Of a stretch of DNA of 64,000 nt, positions 40,830 through 49,710 are shown in pieces; the stretch's first letter is position 1, and the number at the start of each line of letters is the position of its first letter. Both the position numbers and the translations under genes were made by a program. The DNA lies in assembly GCF_900323885.1 (NCBI RefSeq), contig NZ_OOHJ01000030.1:744001-808000 (forward strand), in the 5' to 3' direction. Source of the stretch: [Actinomadura] parvosata subsp. kistnae. GTDB lineage: Bacteria > Actinomycetota > Actinomycetes > Streptosporangiales > Streptosporangiaceae. The notes beneath the pieces are model-generated. The model did no database searches. It was not told the origin of the DNA and saw only the letters and a program-made list of their open reading frames with translations.

Positions 40830-42683
40830 TCAGGCGCAGGTGTAGCCGGACGGCAGGGCGGTGTTGCCGCTGGGCCTGCTCGCCTGGAAGCCGACGCTGG
40901 TCGTGCTGGCTCCGGGGGCGAGCGTGCCGTTGTGGCCGACGCTCTTGAGCGTGACGGTCTGGCCGCTGGTGGTGACGGTGACGTTCCACGAGCCGGTCAG
41001 GGTGTGCCCGGCCGGCAGGGTGAAGGTGACGGTCCAGCCGTTGATCGTCGAGGTGCTGGTGTTGGTGACGGTCAGCGGCTGGATGACGTACCCGGTGGCC
41101 CACTGGGACTGCACGGTCGGGGTGGCCGAGCAGGTGCCGGTCGTGCCTGCCTGGGTGGTGACCTGGACGGTGCCGGAGACGGGCGAGACGTTGCCGGCGG
41201 CGTCGCGCGCCCGCACCTGGTAGCGGTAGGTGGTGCTCGCGGTCAGGCCCGTGTCCGTGAACGAGGTCGTGGCCGAGGTGCCGGCCTGCGTGAACGTGCC
41301 GCCCGTCGCGCCGGTGGCGCGCAGGATCTCGTACGCGGTCACGCCGGTGTCGTCGGTGGAGGCCGTCCAGGTCAGGGTGGTGCCGGTGGCGGTGGTGCCC
41401 GAGGCGGTGAGCCCGGCCGGGGCGGTCGGCGGCGTGGTGTCACCGCCGGTGGCGGTCGTGGTGAAGGTGACCGGCGCGGAGTTGCCCGACAGGTTGCCCG
41501 CGCCGTCGCGCGCCCGCACGTACACCTGGTACTGGGTGCCGGCGCTCAGCCCGGTCAGGGTGATCGAGGCGGTGGTGGACTGGCCGAGCTGCGGGTCGGT
41601 CGCGCCCTGCTCCCGGTAGACGTTGTAGCCGGCCAGGCCGGAGCCGCCCTGGTCGGTGGAGGCGGTCCAGGTCAGCGTGGCGCTGGTGGCGGTCACGTTG
41701 GACGCGACCGGGGTGCCCGGCGTGGTCGGCGGCGTGGTGTCGGTCTGGCTGGTGGTCAGGCCGAAGAACTGGACGGCGTACATGGCCATGCCGCTCTGCG
41801 GGAGGACGTGCCCGGCGCCCTGGATGCTGTACGCCTCCACCTGCACGGTGCCGGACGCGTCGGCGTACCGGCTGCGGCTCCAGCCCGACTGCGGGGTGTC
41901 CGTGCTGGTCGGGGTCTGGCTCAGCCCGAACACGTTGGTCCACTGCTCGATCGACTCCCGCAGCAGCGAGTAGGGCACGAGGGTGTCGGCGGTGCCGTGC
42001 CACAGCTGGATGCGCGGGCGCGGCCCGGAATAGCCGGGGTACGCCTGGCGGACCGCGTCGCCCCACTGCTGGGGCGTGCGGTCCATGCTGCCGCCGGTGC
42101 ACTTGCTGCTTCCCGGCGGGTAGTCGGAGGCGCCGGCGAAGCAGTTGAACGGCACGCCCATGAAGGAGGCGCCCGCCTTGAACACGTCCGGGTAGAGGGC
42201 GAGCATGTGCTGGGTCATCATGCCGCCGGAGGAGCTTCCGGTGGCGTAGACGCGGTTCGGGTCTCCCTGGTAGGTCCGCTCGACGTACTCGATCATCGAG
42301 ATGATCGAGACGGGATCGCTGCCGCCGCCGCGCCGCTTGGCCGCGTCCGACCAGGTGTCGAAGCAGTTGCCGAACCCGGCCGACTGGGTGGCGCTCGGGT
42401 AGATGACGACGAAGCCGTACCGGTCCGCCAGCGAGGCGAACTCGCTGCCCTGGTAGAAGCCGGGGCCGGAGCCGCCGCAGCCGTGCATGGCGACCACGAT
42501 CGCCGGTGAGGCCGGGCGCGAGTCCGGCACGTAGACGTGCATCCGCATGTTGCCGGGGTTGTTGCCGAAGCTGGTCACCTCGACCAGGCTGGCAGCGGCG
42601 GCCGGCGATCCGAGTACCACGGTCATGACGGCAAAGAGCGCCGCGGCGCAGGCACCCGCCAGCGCCTTGGTCAGTCGTCTCAT
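40830..42683 (-). CDS. Secreted modular CE1/PHB-depolymerase-type esterase with FN3 and CBM2 domains
   Basis: A 617-residue exported enzyme; ATG at 42683 behind GAGGAGGAG; signal peptide ending SPAAA. Residues about 35-300 are a PHB depolymerase/acetylxylan-feruloyl esterase domain: MHGCGGSGPGF (oxyanion region), YATGSSSGGMM with the nucleophile Ser near 150, and GAGHVLP with the His. Two fibronectin type III domains (about 310-395 and 405-490) and a CBM2 cellulose/xylan-binding module (about 505-617, with QSQWATGYV) follow. It probably deacetylates or deferuloylates plant cell-wall xylan. A palindrome sits in its 5' region. Confidence 0.9.
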   Translation of the reverse strand: MRRLTKALAGACAAALFAVMTVVLGSPAAAASLVEVTSFGNNPGNMRMHVYVPDSRPASPAIVVAMHGCGGSGPGFYQGSEFASLADRYGFVVIYPSATQSAGFGNCFDTWSDAAKRRGGGSDPVSIISMIEYVERTYQGDPNRVYATGSSSGGMMTQHMLALYPDVFKAGASFMGVPFNCFAGASDYPPGSSKCTGGSMDRTPQQWGDAVRQAYPGYSGPRPRIQLWHGTADTLVPYSLLRESIEQWTNVFGLSQTPTSTDTPQSGWSRSRYADASGTVQVEAYSIQGAGHVLPQSGMAMYAVQFFGLTTSQTDTTPPTTPGTPVASNVTATSATLTWTASTDQGGSGLAGYNVYREQGATDPQLGQSTTASITLTGLSAGTQYQVYVRARDGAGNLSGNSAPVTFTTTATGGDTTPPTAPAGLTASGTTATGTTLTWTASTDDTGVTAYEILRATGATGGTFTQAGTSATTSFTDTGLTASTTYRYQVRARDAAGNVSPVSGTVQVTTQAGTTGTCSATPTVQSQWATGYVIQPLTVTNTSTSTINGWTVTFTLPAGHTLTGSWNVTVTTSGQTVTLKSVGHNGTLAPGASTTSVGFQASRPSGNTALPSGYTCA

Positions 42684-42703
42684 TCGCGCTCCTCCTCTCC
42701 CTG

Positions 42704-42721
42704 TCCGCGGCGCGCCGCGGA
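42704..42721. promoter_or_regulatory. 18-bp perfect palindrome upstream of the esterase
   Basis: TCCGCGGCGCGCCGCGGA lies 20 bp before the esterase start. It could be an operator or a stable mRNA hairpin near the ribosome-binding site. Confidence 0.4.
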
Positions 42722-42824
42722 TCGACCTCGGTCGCTGGAAAATAAAAGGGCTGCGATTCACCGTCAATGTCCGGCGGGTGCCCGCGCCCGCCGCCTCACC
42801 TGGCAGAAAGCCGTTTCCCCTGGT

Positions 42825-42856
42825 TATCAAGTAACTTGCTATCAAGGTCCTTGATA
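42825..42856. promoter_or_regulatory. Twin MarR-type operator
   Basis: Two adjoining 17-bp elements, TATCAAGTAACTTGCTA and TATCAAGGTCCTTGATA, the second a perfect dyad with 7-bp arms, with centres 15 bp apart. They lie between the esterase and marR genes. Confidence 0.65.
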
Positions 42857-42913
42857 CGCGGTTAGGAAACTTACATCGAGCCCGTTCCGACAAGGGCGCG
42901 ATATCGTCTCCTG

Positions 42914-43429
42914 GTGACCGATCCGGGTGTCCCCGCGGCCGCTGCGCCGGACTCGCCTCCGCCTCGTGTGAGCTACCTCGTGTTCCGGCTCGAACGCCGC
43001 ATCCGCGCCTGCCTGGACGAAGCACTCGCCCGGCACGGCCTGACGACCACCGAATACATGGCGCTCAGCGAGCTGCGCCTGCGCGACGCCCCGTCCTCGG
43101 CCGACCTGGCCCGCATCGCCTTCGTCACCCCGCAGGCGATGAACCTGGTCATCCGCGACCTCGAACAACGCGGCCTCATCCGCCGCGACCCCCACCCCCG
43201 CGGCGGCCGCGCGCTCCGGACCCGCCTCACCCCGAAGGGCCTGAACACCCTGCGGCGCTGCGACCGCTCCCTCGACAGCATCGAAGCCGTCATGCTCGCC
43301 GACATCGACGAAACGGACCGCACGACCCTCGCGGAAACGCTCACCCTGTGCGCCCGGGCCCTCCCCCACGACACCCGCACCCTGGCCTCGGTCCCCCGCT
43401 CCCAGAAACCACCACCCCCCGGCCCCTAG
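42914..43429 (+). CDS. MarR family transcriptional regulator
   Basis: A 171-residue MarR protein with a GTG start. The winged helix reads LTTTEYMALSELRLRD, SSADLARIAFVTPQAMNLVIRDLEQRGLI and the wing RRDPHPRGGRALRTRLT. The C-terminal helix forms the dimer interface; the tail is Pro-rich. The twin palindrome upstream has its half-site (TATCAAG) spaced as MarR dimers need, so autorepression is likely. It may also control the divergent esterase. Confidence 0.88.
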   Translation: MTDPGVPAAAAPDSPPPRVSYLVFRLERRIRACLDEALARHGLTTTEYMALSELRLRDAPSSADLARIAFVTPQAMNLVIRDLEQRGLIRRDPHPRGGRALRTRLTPKGLNTLRRCDRSLDSIEAVMLADIDETDRTTLAETLTLCARALPHDTRTLASVPRSQKPPPPGP

Positions 43430-43437
43430 CCCACGCG

Positions 43438-43917
43438 CTACGCCGAACCTGGCGCAACCGGAGGCCTCGGGAGGCCAGCCGGAAGGCCGTCAGCCGTCGG
43501 CGTGTCCGTGGCCTCCAGGTCGCGCGGCACGGGAACCACCTCCAGAGCGAGGTCCATCCGTTCCAGCCACTCCAAGCGCACGCCGGCGGCCCGCGCCCGC
43601 TCTTCCAGCGTGAGCCGCACCTTGTACACGCCCAGGAGGAGCGCCTGCAGAGAGTCCACGCCGAACGCCACCGTGACGATGTCCTCGCCCAGACCCACGA
43701 TCCGGCAGGGGCAGCACCAGTCGCCGTGGGCCGACGAGTCGTCAGGGCGTGGCCGGCCGAGCCGCACGGTGACCGGTGTGCGGGTGCCGTCCGGGGCGAC
43801 CGCCTCCAGCAGCCGTTCCGCCACAGTCTCACCGAGTTCGTCGGTCGTCGCCATCAGCTTGCCGAACTTCCTTTCGCATAGCCTGTCTTCCAAATCCGCC
43901 CGCGGGTCCCGGCGCAC
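43438..43917 (-). CDS. Small hypothetical protein (DUF6968-like)
   Basis: A protein of 159 residues, or 138 if the ATG at 43854 (MATTDELG) is the start. The core VTVRLGRPRPDDSSAHGDWC, then CRIVGLGEDIVTVAFGVDSLQAL and VRLTLEERA, recalls small actinobacterial proteins grouped as DUF6968; the assignment is from memory of the pattern. A CCPC cysteine cluster in the middle may bind a metal. Neighbours are unrelated. No function known. Confidence 0.6.
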   Translation of the reverse strand: MRRDPRADLEDRLCERKFGKLMATTDELGETVAERLLEAVAPDGTRTPVTVRLGRPRPDDSSAHGDWCCPCRIVGLGEDIVTVAFGVDSLQALLLGVYKVRLTLEERARAAGVRLEWLERMDLALEVVPVPRDLEATDTPTADGLPAGLPRPPVAPGSA

Positions 43918-43942
43918 GTCGCCGACGGCCCGGCCGGGGTTG

Positions 43943-44836
43943 TCAGCCGTCGATGCGCGCGGGAGAGAGCGCGTCGGCGAGGTCGCGCCAGTATGGCATC
44001 GCCGTCCGGCCCGGTTCGACCCCGATCACCTGTACGGCGACGTGGTCGGCGCCGGCCCTGACGTGGTCGTGGAGCCTGCCGACGATGGTGTCGAGGTCGC
44101 CCCAGAACACGACATCGTCGATGAGCCGGTCGCTGCCGCCGCCGTCGATCTCCTCCTGCGCGTAACCCAGGCGGCGGAACTTCGCCCTGTTGTACGGGCT
44201 GCTCAGGTAGGGGGCCAGGTGCTCGCGGGCCACGGCACGGGCCCTGGCCGGGTCGCTCTCGAACAGCACCGCCTGCTCGACGGCCAGGAACGCCTCCGGC
44301 CCGAGGATCTGCCGCGCGTGCGCGGTGTGCGCCACGGTGACGTGATAGGTGTGGGCGCTGCCGGTGCGGTCGCGGGCCAGTTCCAGCATCCTCGGCCCGT
44401 ACGCGGCCAGGATGCGCCGCACCGGGCTCTTCGGCGCCGGGTTGAGCGTTTCGAGGGCGTCCATCTCATCCAGGTAGGCGCTCATGGCGGCCAGCGGCTT
44501 GACGCCCGGCCGGGGCACCCCGCCGAACCCCAGACCGAGCACGTGCCGGTCGGGGTAGGCGTCGGCAAGCAGGACGGCGGCGCCGTGCGTCCACCGCGCC
44601 TCGCGCGCCCAGATCTGCGCGATGGCGTTGACGACGTGCAGGCGCTCGGTGCAGGACAGCAGCAAGCCCGCGTGCGTGAAGGCCTCACGCCCGAGCAGCT
44701 CCGGCATCCAGAACGCCCGCCACCCCTGCTCCTCCAGCTCCTGGACCGACTCGCGCATCCGCGCGGCCGGTTGGAACTCGAAGTCGAAGGTGTAGATGCC
44801 GAACGTGCCCAGGTTCAGGCCGTCGATACCACCCAT
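43943..44836 (-). CDS. LLM class F420-dependent oxidoreductase
   Basis: A 297-residue luciferase-like protein of the TIGR03620-type F420 group. Features are NLGTFGIYTFDFEF at the start, GWRAFWMPELLGREAF, the NAIAQIWAR segment in place of the usual ATGI, and DRHVLGLGFGG. It ends with DHVAVQVIGVEPG. The start ATG follows GGGGGGA. The NTF2-like gene lies 71 bp upstream on the same strand; together they could modify a small polar metabolite (inference). Confidence 0.83.
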   Translation of the reverse strand: MGGIDGLNLGTFGIYTFDFEFQPAARMRESVQELEEQGWRAFWMPELLGREAFTHAGLLLSCTERLHVVNAIAQIWAREARWTHGAAVLLADAYPDRHVLGLGFGGVPRPGVKPLAAMSAYLDEMDALETLNPAPKSPVRRILAAYGPRMLELARDRTGSAHTYHVTVAHTAHARQILGPEAFLAVEQAVLFESDPARARAVAREHLAPYLSSPYNRAKFRRLGYAQEEIDGGGSDRLIDDVVFWGDLDTIVGRLHDHVRAGADHVAVQVIGVEPGRTAMPYWRDLADALSPARIDG

Positions 44837-44907
44837 GGGAAGTCCCCCCTGTACTCGTAGATCGATCCGATATGTGACACCGCCACCCCGATCCGGCCGC
44901 CGGCGGC

Positions 44908-45333
44908 TCAGAGCTGCGTGGCCAGCCAGATGGTGTGGGTGTCGAAGACGGTCTCGAACCGGCACGCGATCCCATCCACGAGGTGCCAGACGTGGACGAA
45001 CCTGGCCGCTCCTACCTTGCCGGTCGTGCGGTTCACGCCGCGGTACTCGCCCTGGGCGAAGAGCCGGTCGCCCACCGGGGTGAGCTCGAACGTGGTGATC
45101 GTGAAGTCGGACCAGTCGACGGCGATCGGCGCCATCGCCTTTTCCACCACCTCCTGCGGGCTGTGGTAGGTGCCGCCGGTCGCGCCGCCGGCCGCCACCG
45201 TCCACGTGATGTCGGGTGCCAGGAGCTCCATGAACCCCTGCATGTCGCCCGCGGCCAGCGCCGCGTAGATCCCGGTGACGGTCCGGAGGTTGGTCCGCTC
45301 GGCCGGGGTGAGGGTCTTCGTCTCGGTTTCCAT
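44908..45333 (-). CDS. SnoaL/NTF2-fold small protein
   Basis: A 141-residue protein of the NTF2-like/SnoaL fold: an N-terminal helix LRTVTGIYAALAAGDMQGFM, then LAPDITWTVAAGG, and beta strands ending FVHVWHLVDGIACRFETVFDT. Such folds serve as isomerases, cyclases or ketosteroid binders. It lies directly before the LLM oxidoreductase and is probably co-transcribed with it. Substrate unknown. Confidence 0.82.
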   Translation of the reverse strand: METETKTLTPAERTNLRTVTGIYAALAAGDMQGFMELLAPDITWTVAAGGATGGTYHSPQEVVEKAMAPIAVDWSDFTITTFELTPVGDRLFAQGEYRGVNRTTGKVGAARFVHVWHLVDGIACRFETVFDTHTIWLATQL

Positions 45334-45599
45334 GATGTACGGCTCCTCAGTCGTTCGATCTGCTGCCGCCAGACCACTACCAAGAACTGCTCATTTCCCA
45401 GACCGTCCGGCCGCCGATTTCCGTCCACCGGGCGTACTGGAGCGGCACGCCCAGCCCGGGAGCACCGTCGCGCGGCCCGCACCATGGGCGTCTCATCCCG
45501 TGGCACAGGCTTGATCAGGATTGGGCACGGCGAGATGCCGCGGTGCCGGTGACGGGAAGGACTCCCGCCACGCAACGACGCGCGAACGAGGAGCAGCAG

Positions 45600-46313
45600 A
45601 TGACGGCTGACCAGCACGACCTCGCCACCACCGTAGAAGCGGTCATCGACCGGATGCGCCGGATCGGCCAGGACCTCGACCCCCTCGACGGGGTCGCCTG
45701 CTTCAACCGGATGTACCTCCAGGTGACCGAGCTGGTCGCGGCCAACCTCGTGGAGGGCTTCTTCGACGACGCCCCCTTCGTCGAGCGCCTCGACGTCGTC
45801 TTCGCCAACCTCTACTTCCACAACGTCGACGCCGCCCCGCGCGGACACAAGCCCGAGGCCTGCTGGGCGCCGCTGTTCGAGGCCCGCGACGACCGCACCA
45901 TCTGGCCGGTCCAGTTCGCCCTGGCCGGCATGAACGCCCACATCAACCACGACCTCGCCCTCGCCGTCGTCCAGACGTGCAAGGAACGCGGCACCACCCC
46001 CTCCACTCCCCCGGTCCACGCCGACTTCCTGAAGGTGAACGAGCTGCTGGCCAAGGCCGAGTCGCAGGTACGCCAGTCGTTCGAGACCCAGCTGGTGCGG
46101 CTGGCCACCAAGGACGCCGAGGCGCTCAAGCACATCGTCGGCAGCTTCAGCATCGCCCGCGCCCGCGACGCCGCCTGGGCCACGGTCACCATGCTCTGGC
46201 CCCAGCGCGACACCGCCTTCCTCTTCGACGGCTCGACCGCCACCCTGGCGCAGACGGTTGGCACCGCCGGCCGCCTGCTTCTCACCCCGGTGATCCCCCC
46301 GCCGGCGCAGTAG
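45600..46313 (+). CDS. DUF5995 family protein
   Basis: A 237-residue all-helical protein. The ATG at 45600 follows GAGGAG; the longer open frame lacks a ribosome-binding site. Conserved segments are GVACFNRMYLQVTELVAANL, LDVVFANLYFHNVDA, WAPLFEARDD and FALAGMNAHINHDLALAVV, with a His-rich NAHINHD core that could bind metal. The family is common in actinomycetes and of unknown role. No operon partner. Confidence 0.75.
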   Translation: MTADQHDLATTVEAVIDRMRRIGQDLDPLDGVACFNRMYLQVTELVAANLVEGFFDDAPFVERLDVVFANLYFHNVDAAPRGHKPEACWAPLFEARDDRTIWPVQFALAGMNAHINHDLALAVVQTCKERGTTPSTPPVHADFLKVNELLAKAESQVRQSFETQLVRLATKDAEALKHIVGSFSIARARDAAWATVTMLWPQRDTAFLFDGSTATLAQTVGTAGRLLLTPVIPPPAQ

Positions 46314-46430
46314 TCCGTTTCACGGCGCCGGCTTCGCGGGATCTCAGGCGTCGACGTCGGCCAAGTAGCCGGCGTCCGCGCTCGACCGGCTGGCCGGCTC
46401 GGGGTCGTCGTGAGTCTCGCCGGCCCGTCG

Positions 46431-46913
46431 TCAGGGACGGAGGTCGAGCCAGGCCGCCACCTCGTCCCCGTCCCTGGTCAGGGTGGCGCCCAGGTCGGCG
46501 AGGATCCGCCGCATGGGCGCGTTGCCGGCGGTGGTGCTCGCGTACAACCGGCGGGCGCCGCGCGTGCGGGCGAGGTCGGCGAGCTGGGCGAGCACGGCGG
46601 TGCCCACGCCCTGACCTCTGTGTGAGCGCCCGATCCAGATGCCGGCCTCCACGGCGTCGTCCAGCGGGTACAGCCGGGCGGCGCCGGCTGCGCGGCCGGC
46701 GAGCAGGATCACGTAGGTGTCCTCCACGGGCTCCGGGGCCAGCGCTCTCGATCGGTGGAAGCTCAGGAAGGCCTGGTGCCGCTCGGTCGTCCAGCCGTCA
46801 GGGCCCGGCACCGGGGGCATCACCTCCAGCGGGTCCGCGTCGGCCACCGCGCAGGCCAGCAGCTCCGGCAGCAGGCTCTCCGTCAGCCGCGCCATCCTCA
46901 CCTCAGAGCGCAC
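46431..46913 (-). CDS. GNAT family N-acetyltransferase
   Basis: A 160-residue GCN5-related acetyltransferase. The acetyl-CoA loop reads GRSHRGQGVGTAVLAQLADLA near residue 100, followed by GARRLYASTTAGNAPMRRIL, the usual second motif. The GTG at 46913 sits behind GGAGGAG; an ATG six codons on is possible. It lies 25 bp downstream of the dienelactone hydrolase. Acceptor unknown. Confidence 0.85.
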   Translation of the reverse strand: MRSEVRMARLTESLLPELLACAVADADPLEVMPPVPGPDGWTTERHQAFLSFHRSRALAPEPVEDTYVILLAGRAAGAARLYPLDDAVEAGIWIGRSHRGQGVGTAVLAQLADLARTRGARRLYASTTAGNAPMRRILADLGATLTRDGDEVAAWLDLRP

Positions 46914-46938
46914 CGCTCCTCCTTCCGCCTCGTCGGGG

Positions 46939-47676
46939 TCACGACGGGTCGCGCAGGCATTCGGCGAGGAAGCGCTCCAGGCTCCACCACGCCCGCTCCG
47001 CCGAGCGGCGGCTGTACCGGATGCCGAGCTCCGGGCTGTCGGCCTGCTCCGCCATGAACGAATGGTAGGTGTGGCCGAAGGCGTGGAGCTGCCAGTCGGC
47101 GCCGGCGGCGGTGAGCTCGGCCGCGAGCGCCGTGACGTCGTCCGGCCGGGCGAACGGGTCCTCCCAGCCGTGGTAGACGGCGACCTTGCACGAGGTGGGC
47201 CGCGGCGTCCAGCCCGGCGGCGGGGTGAGCACGCCGTGGAAGCTCGCCACGCCGCGGACGGCCGCGTCGTGCCTGGCCAGGTCGAGGACGCACAGCCCGC
47301 CGAAGCAGAACCCGATCGCCGCCAGCCGGGACGCGTCCACCTGCGGCAGCCCCGCCACCGTGGCGACGACCGTGGACAGCCGGTCCGCCAGCATCGCCCG
47401 GTCCTGGAGGAACGGCCTCATGAGCGCGTCGAACTCCTCGGCCGTGGAGCCGGTGACGCCCTTGCCGTACAGGTCCATGACGAACGCCTGGTAGCCCCAC
47501 CGCAGCAGCCGAACGGACATCTGCACCAGCACGTCGCTCCTGCCCTCGGCACCGTGGCAGACCAGCACGGTGGGCGCCGGCTCGGGGATCATGTCCCCGT
47601 GCAGCAGCAGCCCTTCCATCACGGCGGAGCCGTGACGGTACTCGACCGGCGTCGAGATCACCAACCCAGGTTTCAT
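46939..47676 (-). CDS. Dienelactone hydrolase family protein
   Basis: A 245-residue alpha/beta hydrolase. The nucleophile is Cys in AIGFCFGGLCVLDLA, with Asp in HGWEDPFARP and His in FGHTYHSFM, the triad of dienelactone hydrolases. TVLVCHGAEG supplies the oxyanion strand. No signal peptide. Start ATG at 47676 behind GAGGAC. It is co-directional with the GNAT gene and divergent from the CE4-SGNH enzyme, across a 265-bp gap that holds a palindrome. Confidence 0.88.
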   Translation of the reverse strand: MKPGLVISTPVEYRHGSAVMEGLLLHGDMIPEPAPTVLVCHGAEGRSDVLVQMSVRLLRWGYQAFVMDLYGKGVTGSTAEEFDALMRPFLQDRAMLADRLSTVVATVAGLPQVDASRLAAIGFCFGGLCVLDLARHDAAVRGVASFHGVLTPPPGWTPRPTSCKVAVYHGWEDPFARPDDVTALAAELTAAGADWQLHAFGHTYHSFMAEQADSPELGIRYSRRSAERAWWSLERFLAECLRDPS

Positions 47677-47794
47677 GTCCTCACGTCCTCTCTGCGGAAG
47701 CTCGATGATCTTGGCATGGAGCGCTCGCAGAACGATCACATGGCGCTGACATCCGTGAAATCGCTTCCTTAGTTTCACGACCGCCCGGTCGATC

Positions 47795-47806
47795 ATGACC
47801 GGTCAT
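47795..47806. promoter_or_regulatory. 12-bp palindrome in divergent promoter region
   Basis: ATGACCGGTCAT is a perfect palindrome in the 265-bp gap between the dienelactone hydrolase and the CE4-SGNH gene. It is a possible operator for either gene. Confidence 0.3.
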
Positions 47807-47941
47807 CGCCCCCTGGTGACCATTCGCCGCACCCCGCTCAAAAGGCCGTCGATCACGCCGTCCGGGCCGCTTAGCGTCCCTTTGCCGCCGGACGGCGCGG
47901 TCAACCGTATGGCATTTCTCTGAACGGGAGCGGAAAAGACG

Positions 47942-49669
47942 ATGCGTGGTAACCGATGGCGAACAATCCGCGGGCTGGCCACCGCTGCGATCCTCGGTGC
48001 GGGGGTGAGCCTGGTCGCCCTGCCAGGGCCCGCGTCCGCCGGCACGCCCGCGATCGACCGGCCGAGGTGCACCGGCTACGTGGGGCTGACCTTCGACGAC
48101 GGGCCCACCCCCGGCAACACCCCGGCCCTGCTGAAAGCGCTGAAGGCGGCCGGGTTACGGGCGACCATGTTCAACGTCGGCCAGAACGTGCAGGCGAACC
48201 CGCAACTCGCCAAGGACCAGGTCGCGGCGGGCATGTGGATCGGCAACCACAGCTGGGACCACCCGTACATGACCCGGCTCGGCGCCGAGGAGCAGGCCGC
48301 GCAGATCTCCCGCACCCAGGACGCCGTCAAGGCGGCCACCGGGATCACGCCGCAGTTGTTCCGGCCGCCCTACCTCGACACCGACGACGCCCTGCGGGCG
48401 GTCGAGCGCCAGTACGGGCTCACCGAGATCAACGCCGACGTGGACTCCCAGGACTGGAACAACGCCACCGCCGCCCAGATCGTGGCGAGCGCCCGCAAGC
48501 TGCAGGCAGGCGACGTGATCCTCATGCACGACTGGCCGGCCGCCACGGTCGAGGCCGTCCCGCGCATCGCCGCCGACCTGCGCCGCCGCGGCCTGTGCGC
48601 CGGCATGATCTCCCCGGACACCGGCCGGGCGGTCGCGCCCCGCGACGTGCTCGCGCAGGCCCACACCGCCGGACGTGTCCAGGACCTGGGCACGAGCGTG
48701 CGCTACACCTGGCCGGGCGTCTCCTTCGAGGGCCGCTTCCGCGGCACCGGCGTCGGGATCGTGCTGAACGACGCCGCCAACGACTACGACGTCCAGGTCG
48801 ACGGCGCCGCCCCGGCCACGCTGCGCACGCCGGGCAGAACCACGTACTGGGTGAGCGGTCTGCGCGACGGCACGCACACCGTGCGGGTCGCCAAGCGCAC
48901 CGAGAGCCCGTGGCAGCCGGGCGAGTTCGGCGGGTTCGTCGCGGCTCCGGGTGGGCGCGTCCTCGACGGGCCCGCTCCCCGCGCGCGGCAGATCGAGTTC
49001 ATCGGCGACTCCTGGACCGCCGGCTACGGCAACATGTCCACCGTCCGCGACTGCGGCGCGACCGGCGGCGTCAACCCCAACTCCAACGCCGACCAGACCT
49101 TCGGCGCCCTGACCGCCCGCGGGCTGAACGCCGACTACCAGCTCACGGCCTGGTCCGGCATGGGCATGGTGCGCAACTACAACGGCGGCAACCCGGGAAC
49201 CACCTTCCGCACCTTCTACGACCGCACCCTCCAGGCCGCCGATTTGGAGGTGTGGCAGCCGCCGCGCGGCTGGCGGCCGCAGCTCGTGGTGGTCGGGCTG
49301 GGCATCAACGACTTCTCCACCGCGCTCAACCCCGGCGAGCCCTGGGCGGACCTCGACGCCCTCGCCGCCGACTACCGCGCCGCCTACCTGGGCTTCCTGG
49401 ACACGCTCAGGGCCAGGTACGGCAAGAGCACCTACATCGTGCTGACCTACCCCACCATGTCCAACACCACCGCCCTGGCCGACTCCGTGCAGCAGATCGT
49501 GCGGCAGCGCAACGCCCAGGGGGACGGCCGGGTCAAGGCCCTGCACTACGACAACGCCGCGCTGGGGCTCGACCTGCTCGGCTGCGACTGGCATCCGTCC
49601 CTGCACGACCACAAGGCGCTGGCGGGCGCCCTCGGCTCGTTCATCGCCACCCTGCCCCTGAGGTGGTGA
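47942..49669 (+). CDS. Bifunctional secreted CE4 deacetylase-SGNH esterase
   Basis: A 575-residue exported protein with a signal peptide ending PASAG. Residues about 40-225 are a CE4 polysaccharide deacetylase: LTFDDGPTPGNT (base and metal Asp), GNHSWDHPYM (metal His pair), RPPYLDTD and LMHDW. A middle beta-sandwich follows (about 240-345). Residues about 350-575 are a CE2-type SGNH hydrolase: IEFIGDSWTAGYGN (Ser), VVVGLGINDFS (Asn) and DWHPSLHDH (Asp/His). The order fits enzymes that remove O-acetyl groups from xylan or chitin-like polymers. A hairpin terminator follows. Confidence 0.9.
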   Translation: MRGNRWRTIRGLATAAILGAGVSLVALPGPASAGTPAIDRPRCTGYVGLTFDDGPTPGNTPALLKALKAAGLRATMFNVGQNVQANPQLAKDQVAAGMWIGNHSWDHPYMTRLGAEEQAAQISRTQDAVKAATGITPQLFRPPYLDTDDALRAVERQYGLTEINADVDSQDWNNATAAQIVASARKLQAGDVILMHDWPAATVEAVPRIAADLRRRGLCAGMISPDTGRAVAPRDVLAQAHTAGRVQDLGTSVRYTWPGVSFEGRFRGTGVGIVLNDAANDYDVQVDGAAPATLRTPGRTTYWVSGLRDGTHTVRVAKRTESPWQPGEFGGFVAAPGGRVLDGPAPRARQIEFIGDSWTAGYGNMSTVRDCGATGGVNPNSNADQTFGALTARGLNADYQLTAWSGMGMVRNYNGGNPGTTFRTFYDRTLQAADLEVWQPPRGWRPQLVVVGLGINDFSTALNPGEPWADLDALAADYRAAYLGFLDTLRARYGKSTYIVLTYPTMSNTTALADSVQQIVRQRNAQGDGRVKALHYDNAALGLDLLGCDWHPSLHDHKALAGALGSFIATLPLRW

Positions 49670-49681
49670 GCTCCTGAGATC

Positions 49682-49708
49682 CTCCCGCCCGGCCGCCGGG
49701 CGGGAGGG
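49682..49708. terminator. Bidirectional hairpin terminator
   Basis: CCTCCCGCCCGG-CCG-CCGGGCGGGAGG, 12-bp perfect arms, exactly between two convergent stop codons. Confidence 0.75.
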
Positions 49709-49710
49709 CG

